Below, one piece after another: positions 9,025 to 16,812 of a DNA stretch of 64,000 nucleotides. Location: positions 83,777-147,776 of the forward strand of contig NZ_VXDB01000013.1 of assembly GCF_008711325.1 (NCBI RefSeq), written 5' to 3'. Made by a program: the position numbers and the translations under genes. A model generated the notes under the pieces. That model was not told the DNA's origin, did no database searches, and worked only from the letters and a program-made list of their open reading frames with translations. The stretch is from Roseibium sediminis (lineage in GTDB: Bacteria > Pseudomonadota > Alphaproteobacteria > Rhizobiales > Stappiaceae). Every line of letters starts with the position of its first letter. Position 1 is the first letter of the stretch.

Positions 9025-10586
9025 TTCGTTTCTCCTTCAACACCGGCCATCAGCAGGCCCAGTTCGCCCTCGTCGGCATCTGCCGTGCGTTCACCAACGA
9101 TCTTGCCGTCGAACATCACGAGAATTCGGTCCGCCAGAGAGCGGATTTCGTCCAGTTCAACGGAGACAAGCAAAATGCCCTTGCCGGCATCCCGCAGCTC
9201 CACGATGCGCTTGTGAATGAACTCGATGGCGCCAATATCGACGCCGCGCGTCGGTTGCCCCACCAGAAGAACGGTCGGATCGCGTTCGATTTCGCGCGCC
9301 AGAACGATCTTCTGCTGGTTCCCGCCGGAGAAGTTGGCGGTCTTCAAAAGCGGATTGGGCGGGCGAATGTCGTATTTCTCGATCTCACCGCTTGCCAGTT
9401 CCTTGATCTTGGCGATGTCGAGAAGCAGCCCTCTCGAGTAGATCGGGTCATTGTGATAACCGAGGATCGAGTTCTCGTATTCGGCGAATTTGGTGACCAG
9501 ACCCATCCGGTGACGATCTTCGGGAACATGCCCGAGGCTGCGCTGGCGCATCTGCGCCGGATCAAGCGGGTTTTTCGCCAGATCAATTTCCTCGCCATCG
9601 ATCCAGAGCGTGCCCGTGTCGGCATGCCGGATACCCGCGATCGTTTCCAGAAGTTCCGATTGCCCGTTACCCGACACACCGGCGATCCCGACAATTTCAC
9701 CGGCGCGAACATTGAACGAGACGTCCTTGACGACCCGAACGCCGCGGCTGTCCGTAACGTTGAGGTTTGAAATCTCGAGAACCTTGTTCGTCGGGGTGGC
9801 CGGTGTCTTGTCGACATTCAGCAGCACGCTTCGGCCAACCATCAACTCGGCCAGTTCGGACATGCTCGTCTCGGACGTCTGGCGTGTTGCCACCATCTCA
9901 CCGCGGCGCATCACAGATACCGTATCCGTGATTGCCATGATTTCGCGCAGCTTGTGCGTGATCAGGAGAACGGTCTTGCCCTGATTTTTCAGAACTTCCA
10001 GGATCTTGAACAGGTGGTCTGCCTCTGCGGGCGTCAACACACCGGTCGGCTCGTCCAGAATGAGGATTTCTGCGCCGCGGAACAGGGCTTTCAGAATTTC
10101 GACACGCTGCTGGAGACCGACGGGAAGTTCCTCGATCAGAGCATCCGGGTCCACCTTCAGTTCATATTCGTCTTCCAGACGCTTCAGCTCTGCCCGCGCA
10201 CTGGCCAGCCCTACCGACAGGTTCGCCCCGCCTTCAGCTCCAAGCACCACATTTTCCAGGACGGAGAAGTTGTCGACCAGCATGAAGTGCTGGTGAACCA
10301 TGCCGATGCCGAGCGAAATGGCCGTTTTCGAATCCGGAATGGCAACCTTCTTGCCATCGACCAGAATGTCACCTTCATCCGCCGTGTAGAAGCCGTAGAG
10401 GATCGACATCAAGGTCGATTTACCGGCGCCGTTTTCGCCGATGATGCCGTGAATGGACCCTTTCTTGACGAGAAGGTCGATGTCCTTGTTGGCGTGGACC
10501 GGACCAAAGCGCTTGTTGATCTTGCGCAGCTCGATGGCCGGTTGAGCTGTCGTTTCCAGCTCCTGTGTGGTGATCGGCTTGTTCAT
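9021..10586 (-). CDS. Nucleoside ABC transporter ATP-binding protein (double NBD)
   Basis: A 521-residue protein with two fused nucleotide-binding domains, as in RbsA/NupO-type transporters. The first half has a full Walker A (GENGAGKST, about residue 51) and the signature and Walker B region ending ILILDEPTGVLTP. The second half has the degenerate Walker A GVSGNGQSE usual for this family. An in-frame TTG lies 24 bp upstream, but the ATG at 10586 (MNKPITT) gives the normal N-terminus. Only a distant GGAAAGG lies upstream, so the start is moderately certain. It energises the two permeases encoded downstream. Confidence 0.92.
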   Translation of the reverse strand: MNKPITTQELETTAQPAIELRKINKRFGPVHANKDIDLLVKKGSIHGIIGENGAGKSTLMSILYGFYTADEGDILVDGKKVAIPDSKTAISLGIGMVHQHFMLVDNFSVLENVVLGAEGGANLSVGLASARAELKRLEDEYELKVDPDALIEELPVGLQQRVEILKALFRGAEILILDEPTGVLTPAEADHLFKILEVLKNQGKTVLLITHKLREIMAITDTVSVMRRGEMVATRQTSETSMSELAELMVGRSVLLNVDKTPATPTNKVLEISNLNVTDSRGVRVVKDVSFNVRAGEIVGIAGVSGNGQSELLETIAGIRHADTGTLWIDGEEIDLAKNPLDPAQMRQRSLGHVPEDRHRMGLVTKFAEYENSILGYHNDPIYSRGLLLDIAKIKELASGEIEKYDIRPPNPLLKTANFSGGNQQKIVLAREIERDPTVLLVGQPTRGVDIGAIEFIHKRIVELRDAGKGILLVSVELDEIRSLADRILVMFDGKIVGERTADADEGELGLLMAGVEGETK

Positions 10587-10619
10587 GGGATCAATACCGG
10601 GCCTTTCCAAGAATTCATG

Positions 10620-11618
10620 TCACGAGTGCGGGCACGGGCCGTCGCTGAGGATGTCGTGCACCTTCAGCTCCCCGGACGAAATGGCCGAAACGGCTTCATC
10701 GGCAGCAGCTTTCATGTCCGCGCTGATCAGGTTCCGGTTGTTGTCGTCGATCACCCAGTCCATGCCGCCTTCAGCAAGGCCAAGCACACGAATACCCGGC
10801 TTGAAGGACCCGTTCCTTGCGGCTGTGAAACTGTCGTGGACCGCATTGTCCACGCGCTTGCGGATTGATGTGAGCACATTGCCGGGATGAAGCGCATTCT
10901 GGTTGGAATCGGTCCCAATGCCCAAAACATTGGCATCGGCTGCGGCCTGCAGCACACCGATGCCGGTGCCGCCTGCGGCCTGAATGATCACATCTGCGCC
11001 AGCCTCGATCTGTCCGCGCGCCAGCTCGGCGCCACGAACCGGATCGACAAAGGCAGCGGGCGTGTCGCCCGCCATATTGTAGAGAACCTGAATGGTTGGA
11101 TCGACCGCGTTGACACCGGCCTGATAGCCGCACAGGAAACGCCGGATGATCGGAATGTCCATTCCGCCGACAAAACCCACGACACCGGTCTTGCTTGCTT
11201 TCGCGGCAAGAAGGCCCGCGATGTAGGCCCCTTCGTTTTCCCTGAAGACATAGGAAGCAACGTTCGGGGCATCCACGACCATGTCGATGATGGCGAAGGA
11301 ACTCTCGGGAAAGTCTTTTGCCGCTTCGGCAACGGCAGACGCCTGATTGAAACCGATGGCGACGATGGGTGTCTGGCCGCGCTTTGCGAAGTTCCGCAAG
11401 GCCTGAATGCTCTGCGCATCCCTGTCGATTTCGAATTCGCGAACTTCAAGTCCGGTTTCCTCGCGAAACCGGGTTACACCGCGAAAGGCGCTCTCGTTGA
11501 AGGAACCGTCAAACTTGCCGCCAACCGAATAAACGATTGCGGGTTCGCCATCTGCAAGAGCGCTTGCGGGCTGCATCAATAACAGCGCGATGGCCGCGCT
11601 CAGTCGCCAACGTTTCAT
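10620..11618 (-). CDS. BMP-family ABC substrate-binding protein, copy 1
   Basis: A 332-residue exported binding protein of the BmpA/PnrA-like family, which binds nucleosides in characterised members. A signal peptide occupies roughly residues 1-22 (basic MKRWR, hydrophobic core, ASALA cleavage site). The ATG at 11618 follows AGGGGGG at good spacing; an upstream TTG is less likely. It is a clear tandem paralogue of the following entry, sharing stretches such as ALRNFAKRG, GFVGGMDIP and AAGGTGIGVLQAAADA. It sits behind an intrinsic terminator, so it is probably expressed less than copy 2. Confidence 0.88.
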   Translation of the reverse strand: MKRWRLSAAIALLLMQPASALADGEPAIVYSVGGKFDGSFNESAFRGVTRFREETGLEVREFEIDRDAQSIQALRNFAKRGQTPIVAIGFNQASAVAEAAKDFPESSFAIIDMVVDAPNVASYVFRENEGAYIAGLLAAKASKTGVVGFVGGMDIPIIRRFLCGYQAGVNAVDPTIQVLYNMAGDTPAAFVDPVRGAELARGQIEAGADVIIQAAGGTGIGVLQAAADANVLGIGTDSNQNALHPGNVLTSIRKRVDNAVHDSFTAARNGSFKPGIRVLGLAEGGMDWVIDDNNRNLISADMKAAADEAVSAISSGELKVHDILSDGPCPHS

Positions 11619-11653
11619 GATGCCCCCCTGCGGCAATCGTCAAACGCAATGAA

Positions 11654-11688
11654 ATAAAACGGCCCTCCCGCCCTGCGGCGGGAAGGCC
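11654..11688 (-). terminator. Intrinsic terminator / attenuator between the two BMP genes
   Basis: Just after the stop of BMP copy 2 there is a 12-position stem (11 Watson-Crick pairs, one mismatch) with a 4-nt loop at 11661-11688. On the minus strand it is followed by GTTTTATTT. This is a strong rho-independent terminator shape within an otherwise continuous operon. It is best read as a partial terminator that lets binding protein exceed the membrane components. Confidence 0.8.
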
Positions 11689-11700
11689 AAGGCTTGCACC

Positions 11701-12699
11701 TTAGAACGGGCAGCTTTCGTTAGACATGTAGTCGTGAACAACGACCTTGCCGGAGACGATGTCAGCCTTTGCCGTTTCAACAGCGGCCTTCATTTCGTCG
11801 GAAATCAGCTTGGCATTGTTGTCGTCCAGAGCCCAGTCGACACCACCTTCAGCAAGACCGAGAACGGAGAAACCGGCGCTCCAGTTGTCGTTCTTTGCGT
11901 CTTCGAATGCCTGATAGACGGCAACGTCAACGCGCTTGAGCATGGAGGTGAGAACGGAACCCGGATGCAGGCCGTTCTGGTTGGAGTCGACGCCGATGCC
12001 GAGCTTGCCTGCATCAGCTGCTGCCTGCAGAACACCGATGCCGGTGCCGCCTGCAGCGTGATAAACAACGTCTGCGCCACGGTCGAACTGGGACTTGGCC
12101 AACTCACCGCCCTTGACCGGGTCATTCCAGGCAGCGCCGGTGGTGCCGGTCATGTTCTCGAACACTTCCGCAGACCCGTTGGCTGCCATTGCACCCTGCT
12201 TGTAGCCGCAAGCGAATTTGCGGATGAGCGGAATGTCCATGCCACCAACGAAGCCGACCTTGCCGGTTTCGGACGCCATCGCGGCCAGCATGCCAACGAT
12301 GTAGGAGCCTTCATGCTCCTTGAACACGATGGAACGTACGTTCGGCAGGTCAACGACCATGTCGACGATCGCGAATTGCAGGTCCGGGAATTCCTTTGCG
12401 ACCTTCTCGACGGCATTTGCCTGAGAGAAGCCGATGGCGACGATCGGGCTCATGCCGCGCTTTGCGAAATTGCGCAGGGCCTGCTCGCGCTGGCTGTCGT
12501 TCTGGATTTCGAAGTCGCGGTATTCGATGCCGGAATCGGTCTTGAACTGCTCGGCGCCGGTATGAGCCGCTTCGTTGAACGACTTGTCGAACTTGCCGCC
12601 AAGATCATAAAGCAGGGCCGGCTTGATGTCCGCTGCCATTGCTCCGGCCGCCATCAGCATGGATGCTGTTGCGACACCGATCATCAAAAACTTTTTCAC
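11701..12699 (-). CDS. BMP-family ABC substrate-binding protein, copy 2
   Basis: A 332-residue exported nucleoside-type binding protein and the first transport gene after the regulator. The start is taken as GTG at 12699, since GGAGGA lies about 8 nt upstream and the protein then begins with a clean signal peptide (VKKFLMIGV..., cleavage after GAMAA). An ATG 15 bp upstream overlaps that ribosome-binding site and is less likely. Mature features match copy 1, including DLGGKFDKSFNEAAH and DSNQNGLHPGSVLTS. Being promoter-proximal to the terminator, it is probably the abundant binding protein. Confidence 0.9.
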   Translation of the reverse strand: MKKFLMIGVATASMLMAAGAMAADIKPALLYDLGGKFDKSFNEAAHTGAEQFKTDSGIEYRDFEIQNDSQREQALRNFAKRGMSPIVAIGFSQANAVEKVAKEFPDLQFAIVDMVVDLPNVRSIVFKEHEGSYIVGMLAAMASETGKVGFVGGMDIPLIRKFACGYKQGAMAANGSAEVFENMTGTTGAAWNDPVKGGELAKSQFDRGADVVYHAAGGTGIGVLQAAADAGKLGIGVDSNQNGLHPGSVLTSMLKRVDVAVYQAFEDAKNDNWSAGFSVLGLAEGGVDWALDDNNAKLISDEMKAAVETAKADIVSGKVVVHDYMSNESCPF

Positions 12700-12718
12700 T
12701 CTTTTGTCCTCCATACAA

Positions 12719-12739
12719 GGACCGGCGACATGCCGGCCC
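12719..12739 (-). other. Leader hairpin upstream of BMP copy 2
   Basis: In the 56-bp gap after the regulator gene, an 8-bp stem (one G-U pair on RNA, 5-nt loop) lies just ahead of the GGAGGA ribosome-binding site. No T-run follows. It could protect the 5' end of processed transporter mRNA or modulate translation; the role is inferred. Confidence 0.35.
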
Positions 12740-12755
12740 GGTTCGGATCTTCCCC

Positions 12756-13757
12756 TCAGGCTGTTCCATGCAATGAGCTGGAACACTGTGTTTGCAGGCC
12801 AGCTTTTTTACACACTGCCCTTGCCAAGGTTTCGTCTGCTATCAGGTCGGTGATCACACCGGTCCTGAGAGCAGCCAAAGTGGCGACGGCTTTGCTTTCA
12901 CCGCCCGCCAAAGCCAGAATGCGCGCTCCGCGCACGTCCTCGTAATGCAGGCCGACCGCGCAATCGCCAAGCGTGCCGCGTGCCTCCCGCCCATCAACAT
13001 CCAGAAAGCGCCCCATCAGGTCAGAGGCCGCGCCCGTGCTGATCAGCGCGGACTGTTCTTCCTTGGTAATGATGCCCCGCTCGACCAGGTGCCCCTCATT
13101 TTCCATGGAACCGATACCGACAACGAAGAGATCCGACCCTCGTGCGCGGTCCAGAAGTCCCTGAACGCTGCTTTGCCCAAGGAACACCGCCTTCTCGGCC
13201 GGCGATTCCGCAAAATAGGGCACCGGCAGATAATAGCCGACACCGCCAACCCGCTCCTGCATTTGCTGGACAACGTCATAGGGGTTTGCCGCAAGGCTTC
13301 TTGTCAGCGAGCCACTGATCGAAATGATCTCGAGATCAGGGCGGGAAATCTTCGGCAGCGCTTCGACAGCTGCCTTCAAGGTGCGGCCCATGCCGACACC
13401 AACGCGGCGCACATTTTCCGAGGTCAACAGGCCGGTCAGCATCTGGGCCGCGGTCCCGGCAATTGCGCGGATGGCCGTTTCCTGATCGGAAGAACCTAGA
13501 TCCGGCGTCACAATGCAGCGGTTCAGTCCGAATTCGCCTGCGATACTCTCTTCGAGTTCAAGACATTCAAGCGGACGCCCCTCGATCTGAAATTTGACGA
13601 GACCGGTCTTTTGCGCATGCGCAATCAGGCGATGAACCTTTGCTGGCGAGACGCCAAGTTGACTTGCGATTTCGCCTTGCGTCCGGCCACCAACGAATGA
13701 AAGCCAGGCCGCGCGAATGGCCAGATAGGTTGTCCAATCGTCCTCTTGCGCCCGCAT
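12756..13757 (-). CDS. SorC-family transcriptional regulator of the nucleoside operon
   Basis: A 333-residue regulator with an N-terminal helix-turn-helix (TQGEIASQLGVSPAKVHRLI, about residues 26-45) and a long C-terminal SorC/DeoR-type effector domain. That domain is a sugar-phosphate isomerase-like fold and carries GVGMGRTLKAAVEALP and SISGSLTRS. Family members such as B. subtilis DeoR sense deoxyribose 5-phosphate or other phosphorylated sugars. It lies first in the operon, 56 bp before BMP copy 2 and in the same direction, so it probably autoregulates the whole cluster. The effector is inferred: deoxyribose or ribose phosphate from DeoB/DeoC substrates. Confidence 0.87.
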   Translation of the reverse strand: MRAQEDDWTTYLAIRAAWLSFVGGRTQGEIASQLGVSPAKVHRLIAHAQKTGLVKFQIEGRPLECLELEESIAGEFGLNRCIVTPDLGSSDQETAIRAIAGTAAQMLTGLLTSENVRRVGVGMGRTLKAAVEALPKISRPDLEIISISGSLTRSLAANPYDVVQQMQERVGGVGYYLPVPYFAESPAEKAVFLGQSSVQGLLDRARGSDLFVVGIGSMENEGHLVERGIITKEEQSALISTGAASDLMGRFLDVDGREARGTLGDCAVGLHYEDVRGARILALAGGESKAVATLAALRTGVITDLIADETLARAVCKKAGLQTQCSSSLHGTA

Positions 13758-14316
13758 GGCGTTCGCCTACTCCCACAGGCGGCATATCGGTCACGCAGGA
13801 CCGGGTCTGCCGTCACCAGGCAATTTTTGCCCTCTCGAAGCTCAAACCCGCTATAATGGGTTGGTGAAATTTTCTTCACCGGCTGATTATTTATTCACTT
13901 TTGTACCAGCCTCAGCAGGAACGTCAAGAACCCGTTGGCGAAAAGAGCGCGATTCGCGGGAATTAGGTAGTTTTATCACCTGCGTCCGGGCATGTGATGC
14001 ACGGCAAATTTTGCCCTCCGCCGCTTGCAGATTGCAATCATTGGCATTTTTCCATTGAAACCCACCTCCTCTGGCTGCAGGGCCAATAACTTGGGCACAA
14101 GGTGTGAACTGCCGGCACATTGATTTTGCCGGTTAAACCAGAATCTGACATTATTGGCATGCACTTTACCAAGTAAACTGCAAACACCCTCAACGTAAGT
14201 ATTCTGTAGTCGTCTAAATTCACGAGGAACGATTCGATAACAAATTAGAGTCACCATAATAAAAAACAGCTTGGGAGACGTACTGAACCGGCCTTCGGGT
14301 CTAGAAGGAGAAAAAA
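13758..14316 (+). other. 559-bp gene-free divergent regulatory region
   Basis: No credible gene is seen between the SorC-type regulator and the DUF1194 gene. The region holds GGTGAA-N6-TTCACC (13863-13880), which lies upstream of the regulator and may be its operator. It also holds two near-identical GGCAA...TTGCC palindromes (13819-13831 and 14003-14015) and a looser CCGGCA-N9-TGCCGG repeat (14112-14132). Its right half is AT-richer than the flanking coding DNA. Promoters in both directions are expected, but none matches consensus well. Confidence 0.5.
13863..13880. promoter_or_regulatory. Putative operator of the SorC-type regulator
   Basis: A perfect inverted repeat GGTGAA-N6-TTCACC sits about 105 bp upstream of the regulator start, close to a weak minus-strand -10-like CATTAT. 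Position and symmetry fit autoregulation; binding is inferred. Confidence 0.4.
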
Positions 14317-15162
14317 ATGCTTCTCGGTACTTCCAGAGCAGTCAAAACACTGTGCACGACGCTGTTCGGTCTGAGTTTCGGTTTGAGTATCCAAACCTGC
14401 GTATCGCAGGCCGCAACAATGAACCCCATCAAAACCGCGACCACCGCGTATTCCTACGACTTCGCCAATGAAGTCGATGTGGAGCTGGTCCTTGCGGTCG
14501 ATATCTCCCAGTCCATGGACACGGAAGAACAGGAAGTGCAGCGCGCCGGTTACATCTCGGCCCTCACCTCCAAGGAATTCCTTGAGGCCATTCAGCTTGG
14601 CCCGATCGGCAAGATTGCCGTCACATACATGGAATGGGGCGGCGTCGATGAGCATTTCATCGTCGCAGACTGGACCATCATCGAAAATCTCCAGACGGCG
14701 GAAAGCTTTGTCAGCCTCATTGCCGAAGCTCCCCTTCGTCAGGTGCAACGGACTTCCATCAGCTCTGCGCTGAAGAAGTCCGTCGATCTGGTACAGGACA
14801 ACCAGTACACCAGCCTTCGGCAGGTGGTCGACATTTCCGGCGACGGCCCCAACAATCAGGGTGGCTCAGTCACGGAAGTGCGGGACCGGCTACTCTCCAC
14901 CGGCGTTGTGATAAACGGTCTTCCGCTGATGATGAAGGCCAACACCAACACCTGGCAAGCGATGCTCAACCTCGATCACTATTATGAAGACTGCGTGATC
15001 GGTGGACCTGGCTCCTTTGCCATTCCAGTCCGCTCTCAGGAAGGGTTTGCCGATGCAATCCGCATGAAACTCGTGATGGAGATTGCCGGCCTGACATTCC
15101 CGAAGAGCTACGTGCAAAAGGTGAGCATGCGCGAACCCATTCGCTGCAACATGTTCGATTGA
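14317..15162 (+). CDS. DUF1194 secreted VWA-like protein
   Basis: A 281-residue protein with an N-terminal export signal (hydrophobic about residues 10-32, ending SQAATM) and a single domain resembling DUF1194. A MIDAS-like DISQSM motif (DxSxS) at about residues 62-67, with later threonine/serine and DISGDGPNNQG stretches, suggests a von Willebrand factor A fold that binds a metal and a protein partner. The start is well supported by AGAAGGAG seven bases ahead of the ATG. It stands alone, flanked by a hairpin downstream. Function unknown; probably periplasmic or extracellular. Confidence 0.75.
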   Translation: MLLGTSRAVKTLCTTLFGLSFGLSIQTCVSQAATMNPIKTATTAYSYDFANEVDVELVLAVDISQSMDTEEQEVQRAGYISALTSKEFLEAIQLGPIGKIAVTYMEWGGVDEHFIVADWTIIENLQTAESFVSLIAEAPLRQVQRTSISSALKKSVDLVQDNQYTSLRQVVDISGDGPNNQGGSVTEVRDRLLSTGVVINGLPLMMKANTNTWQAMLNLDHYYEDCVIGGPGSFAIPVRSQEGFADAIRMKLVMEIAGLTFPKSYVQKVSMREPIRCNMFD

Positions 15163-15186
15163 GTAATGTATATGCCGGGCAACTGA

Positions 15187-15213
15187 ACGGAGCGGGTTTT
15201 TGTCCCGCTCCGT
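15187..15213 (+). terminator. Hairpin after the DUF1194 gene
   Basis: A perfect 10-bp stem ACGGAGCGGG / CCCGCTCCGT with a 7-nt T-rich loop lies 25 bp after the stop codon. The downstream T-run is missing, so termination strength is uncertain. Confidence 0.5.
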
Positions 15214-15329
15214 CGATATATTGCTGAACACGACCCTGCCTTGATTGACTTCATTTCCGAACGTGCTTTATCTGCCCGCAGCCGTGGCGTTACCTTTTAA
15301 GCGCCCATTTACGAACGGATGCAGATTTC

Positions 15330-15755
15330 ATGGCCGCACGCCCAACCCTTGCCCTTGTTGCGCATGACGCAAAAAAGGACACCATGGTGGCCTTTGCGCA
15401 GCGAAACACCGAAAAGCTCAGGGACTATGATCTTGTGGCCACCGGCACGACGGGCGGTCGCATTCTTGAAGTCTGCCCCGGTCTCAAGGTGACCCGGTTA
15501 AAAAGTGGGCCCTTGGGCGGCGACCAGCAGATCGGGGCCATGATCGCGGAAGGGCGCCTTCAGGGACTTGTGTTTTTCGTCGATCCGCTCAGCCCGATGC
15601 CGCATGATGTAGATGTGAAGGCCCTTATGCGCTTGTCCCTGGTCTACGACTTGCCGATGGCACTCAACCTGTCCACTGCAGAGATCCTGCTGCGGTCCGC
15701 CCGACTGTCGGGACTGAAGACCACATCAACCACTCCGGAAGTCAACTGTGGCTGA
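15330..15755 (+). CDS. mgsA: Methylglyoxal synthase
   Basis: A 141-residue enzyme that converts dihydroxyacetone phosphate to methylglyoxal and phosphate. The family core is clear: LVAHDAKK at the N-terminus, TGTTGG phosphate-binding loop at residues about 38-43, the GGDQQIG segment with the catalytic aspartate, and [18 protein letters not shown]. Length is typical. The ATG start is used without an obvious strong ribosome-binding site. It overlaps glk by 8 bp, so phosphate-relief by the methylglyoxal bypass and glucose phosphorylation are co-expressed. Confidence 0.93.
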   Translation: MAARPTLALVAHDAKKDTMVAFAQRNTEKLRDYDLVATGTTGGRILEVCPGLKVTRLKSGPLGGDQQIGAMIAEGRLQGLVFFVDPLSPMPHDVDVKALMRLSLVYDLPMALNLSTAEILLRSARLSGLKTTSTTPEVNCG

Positions 15756-16806
15756 TAACTCCTTGTCTACCAGACCTACCGAATTCGAGTATCCGGTCCT
15801 CGTTGCCGATATCGGTGGAACGAATGCCCGCTTTGCGCGGATTGACGGACCGAATACCGAGACGGTCAAATGTCCCAGTCGCGGCACCGGAAACCATCCG
15901 GGCCTCGTGGAAGCCATTCGCGACAGCCTCGCCGAAGTGGCAGGCCCTGCCCCCAAGACCCTTATTGCCGCCGTCGCCGGGCCCGTCACTGGAGACACCA
16001 TCCCGCTGACCAATGCGCCATGGGTTATCAAGCCCGCCGAGGTTCTGAAGGAACTGGGACTGTCTCAGGTCGTGATCATCAACGACTTTGAAGCGCAGGC
16101 GCTGGCGCTGCCGGGCCTTTCCGGACCAGACATCGAACAGATAGGCGGAGGCAAGGTTCGCCCGGATTCCACCAAATTCGTTCTTGGCCCCGGCACAGGA
16201 CTGGGCGCGGCCGCAATGATCTATGCGGCGGGCACTTGGATCCCCGTCCCGGGCGAAGGCGGGCATGTGGAGATCGGCCCGGTGACAAAGGAAGACGAGG
16301 CCATCTGGCCGCATATCGAGCGCATGGGCGGTCGTGTCGGGGCAGAGAGCATCCTGAGCGGGAGTGGACTGCCAAGGCTTGCCAAGGCCGTTGCCGCAAG
16401 CCGTGGAACCGAACACCGCCTCACCACGGGTGCGGCCATTACGCAGGCTGCAGGCGAAAATGATCCTGTTGCGCTTGAAACGCTGCATGTTTTTGCTCGC
16501 GCCCTTGGCCGCGTTGCCGGTGACTTTGCCCTCAGCCTTCTGGCGCGCGGCGGTGTCTACCTGACCGGCGGCGTCACCCCCCGCATTGACCGCTTTTTGA
16601 GCGATGGCCAGTTCCGTGCGGCCTTTGAAGCAAAGGCACCTCACGAAAGACTCGTCGGTTCAATCCCGACCTTCATTGTCCGCCATCCCAATCCCGCGCT
16701 TGAAGGCCTTGCTGCTTTCGCACATGAACCGGAACGCTTTGCGGTCGACCTGTCGGGGCGCAGCTGGCATTGCGCGCCGACGCAGGATATCGAACGCGCG
16801 GTCTGA
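15748..16806 (+). CDS. glk: Glucokinase
   Basis: A 352-residue kinase of the bacterial Glk (ROK-independent, hexokinase-fold) type that phosphorylates glucose with ATP. The phosphate-binding [11 protein letters not shown] motif sits at about residues 20-30, with [11 protein letters not shown], a GPGTGLG loop, and a [10 protein letters not shown] segment carrying sugar contacts. A C-terminal LTGGV adenosine-motif follows. Its length is slightly longer than E. coli Glk (321), with a short N-terminal extension. It overlaps mgsA by 8 bp and precedes hrpB by 6 bp. Confidence 0.94.
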   Translation: MADNSLSTRPTEFEYPVLVADIGGTNARFARIDGPNTETVKCPSRGTGNHPGLVEAIRDSLAEVAGPAPKTLIAAVAGPVTGDTIPLTNAPWVIKPAEVLKELGLSQVVIINDFEAQALALPGLSGPDIEQIGGGKVRPDSTKFVLGPGTGLGAAAMIYAAGTWIPVPGEGGHVEIGPVTKEDEAIWPHIERMGGRVGAESILSGSGLPRLAKAVAASRGTEHRLTTGAAITQAAGENDPVALETLHVFARALGRVAGDFALSLLARGGVYLTGGVTPRIDRFLSDGQFRAAFEAKAPHERLVGSIPTFIVRHPNPALEGLAAFAHEPERFAVDLSGRSWHCAPTQDIERAV

Positions 16807-16812
16807 CCCTCC

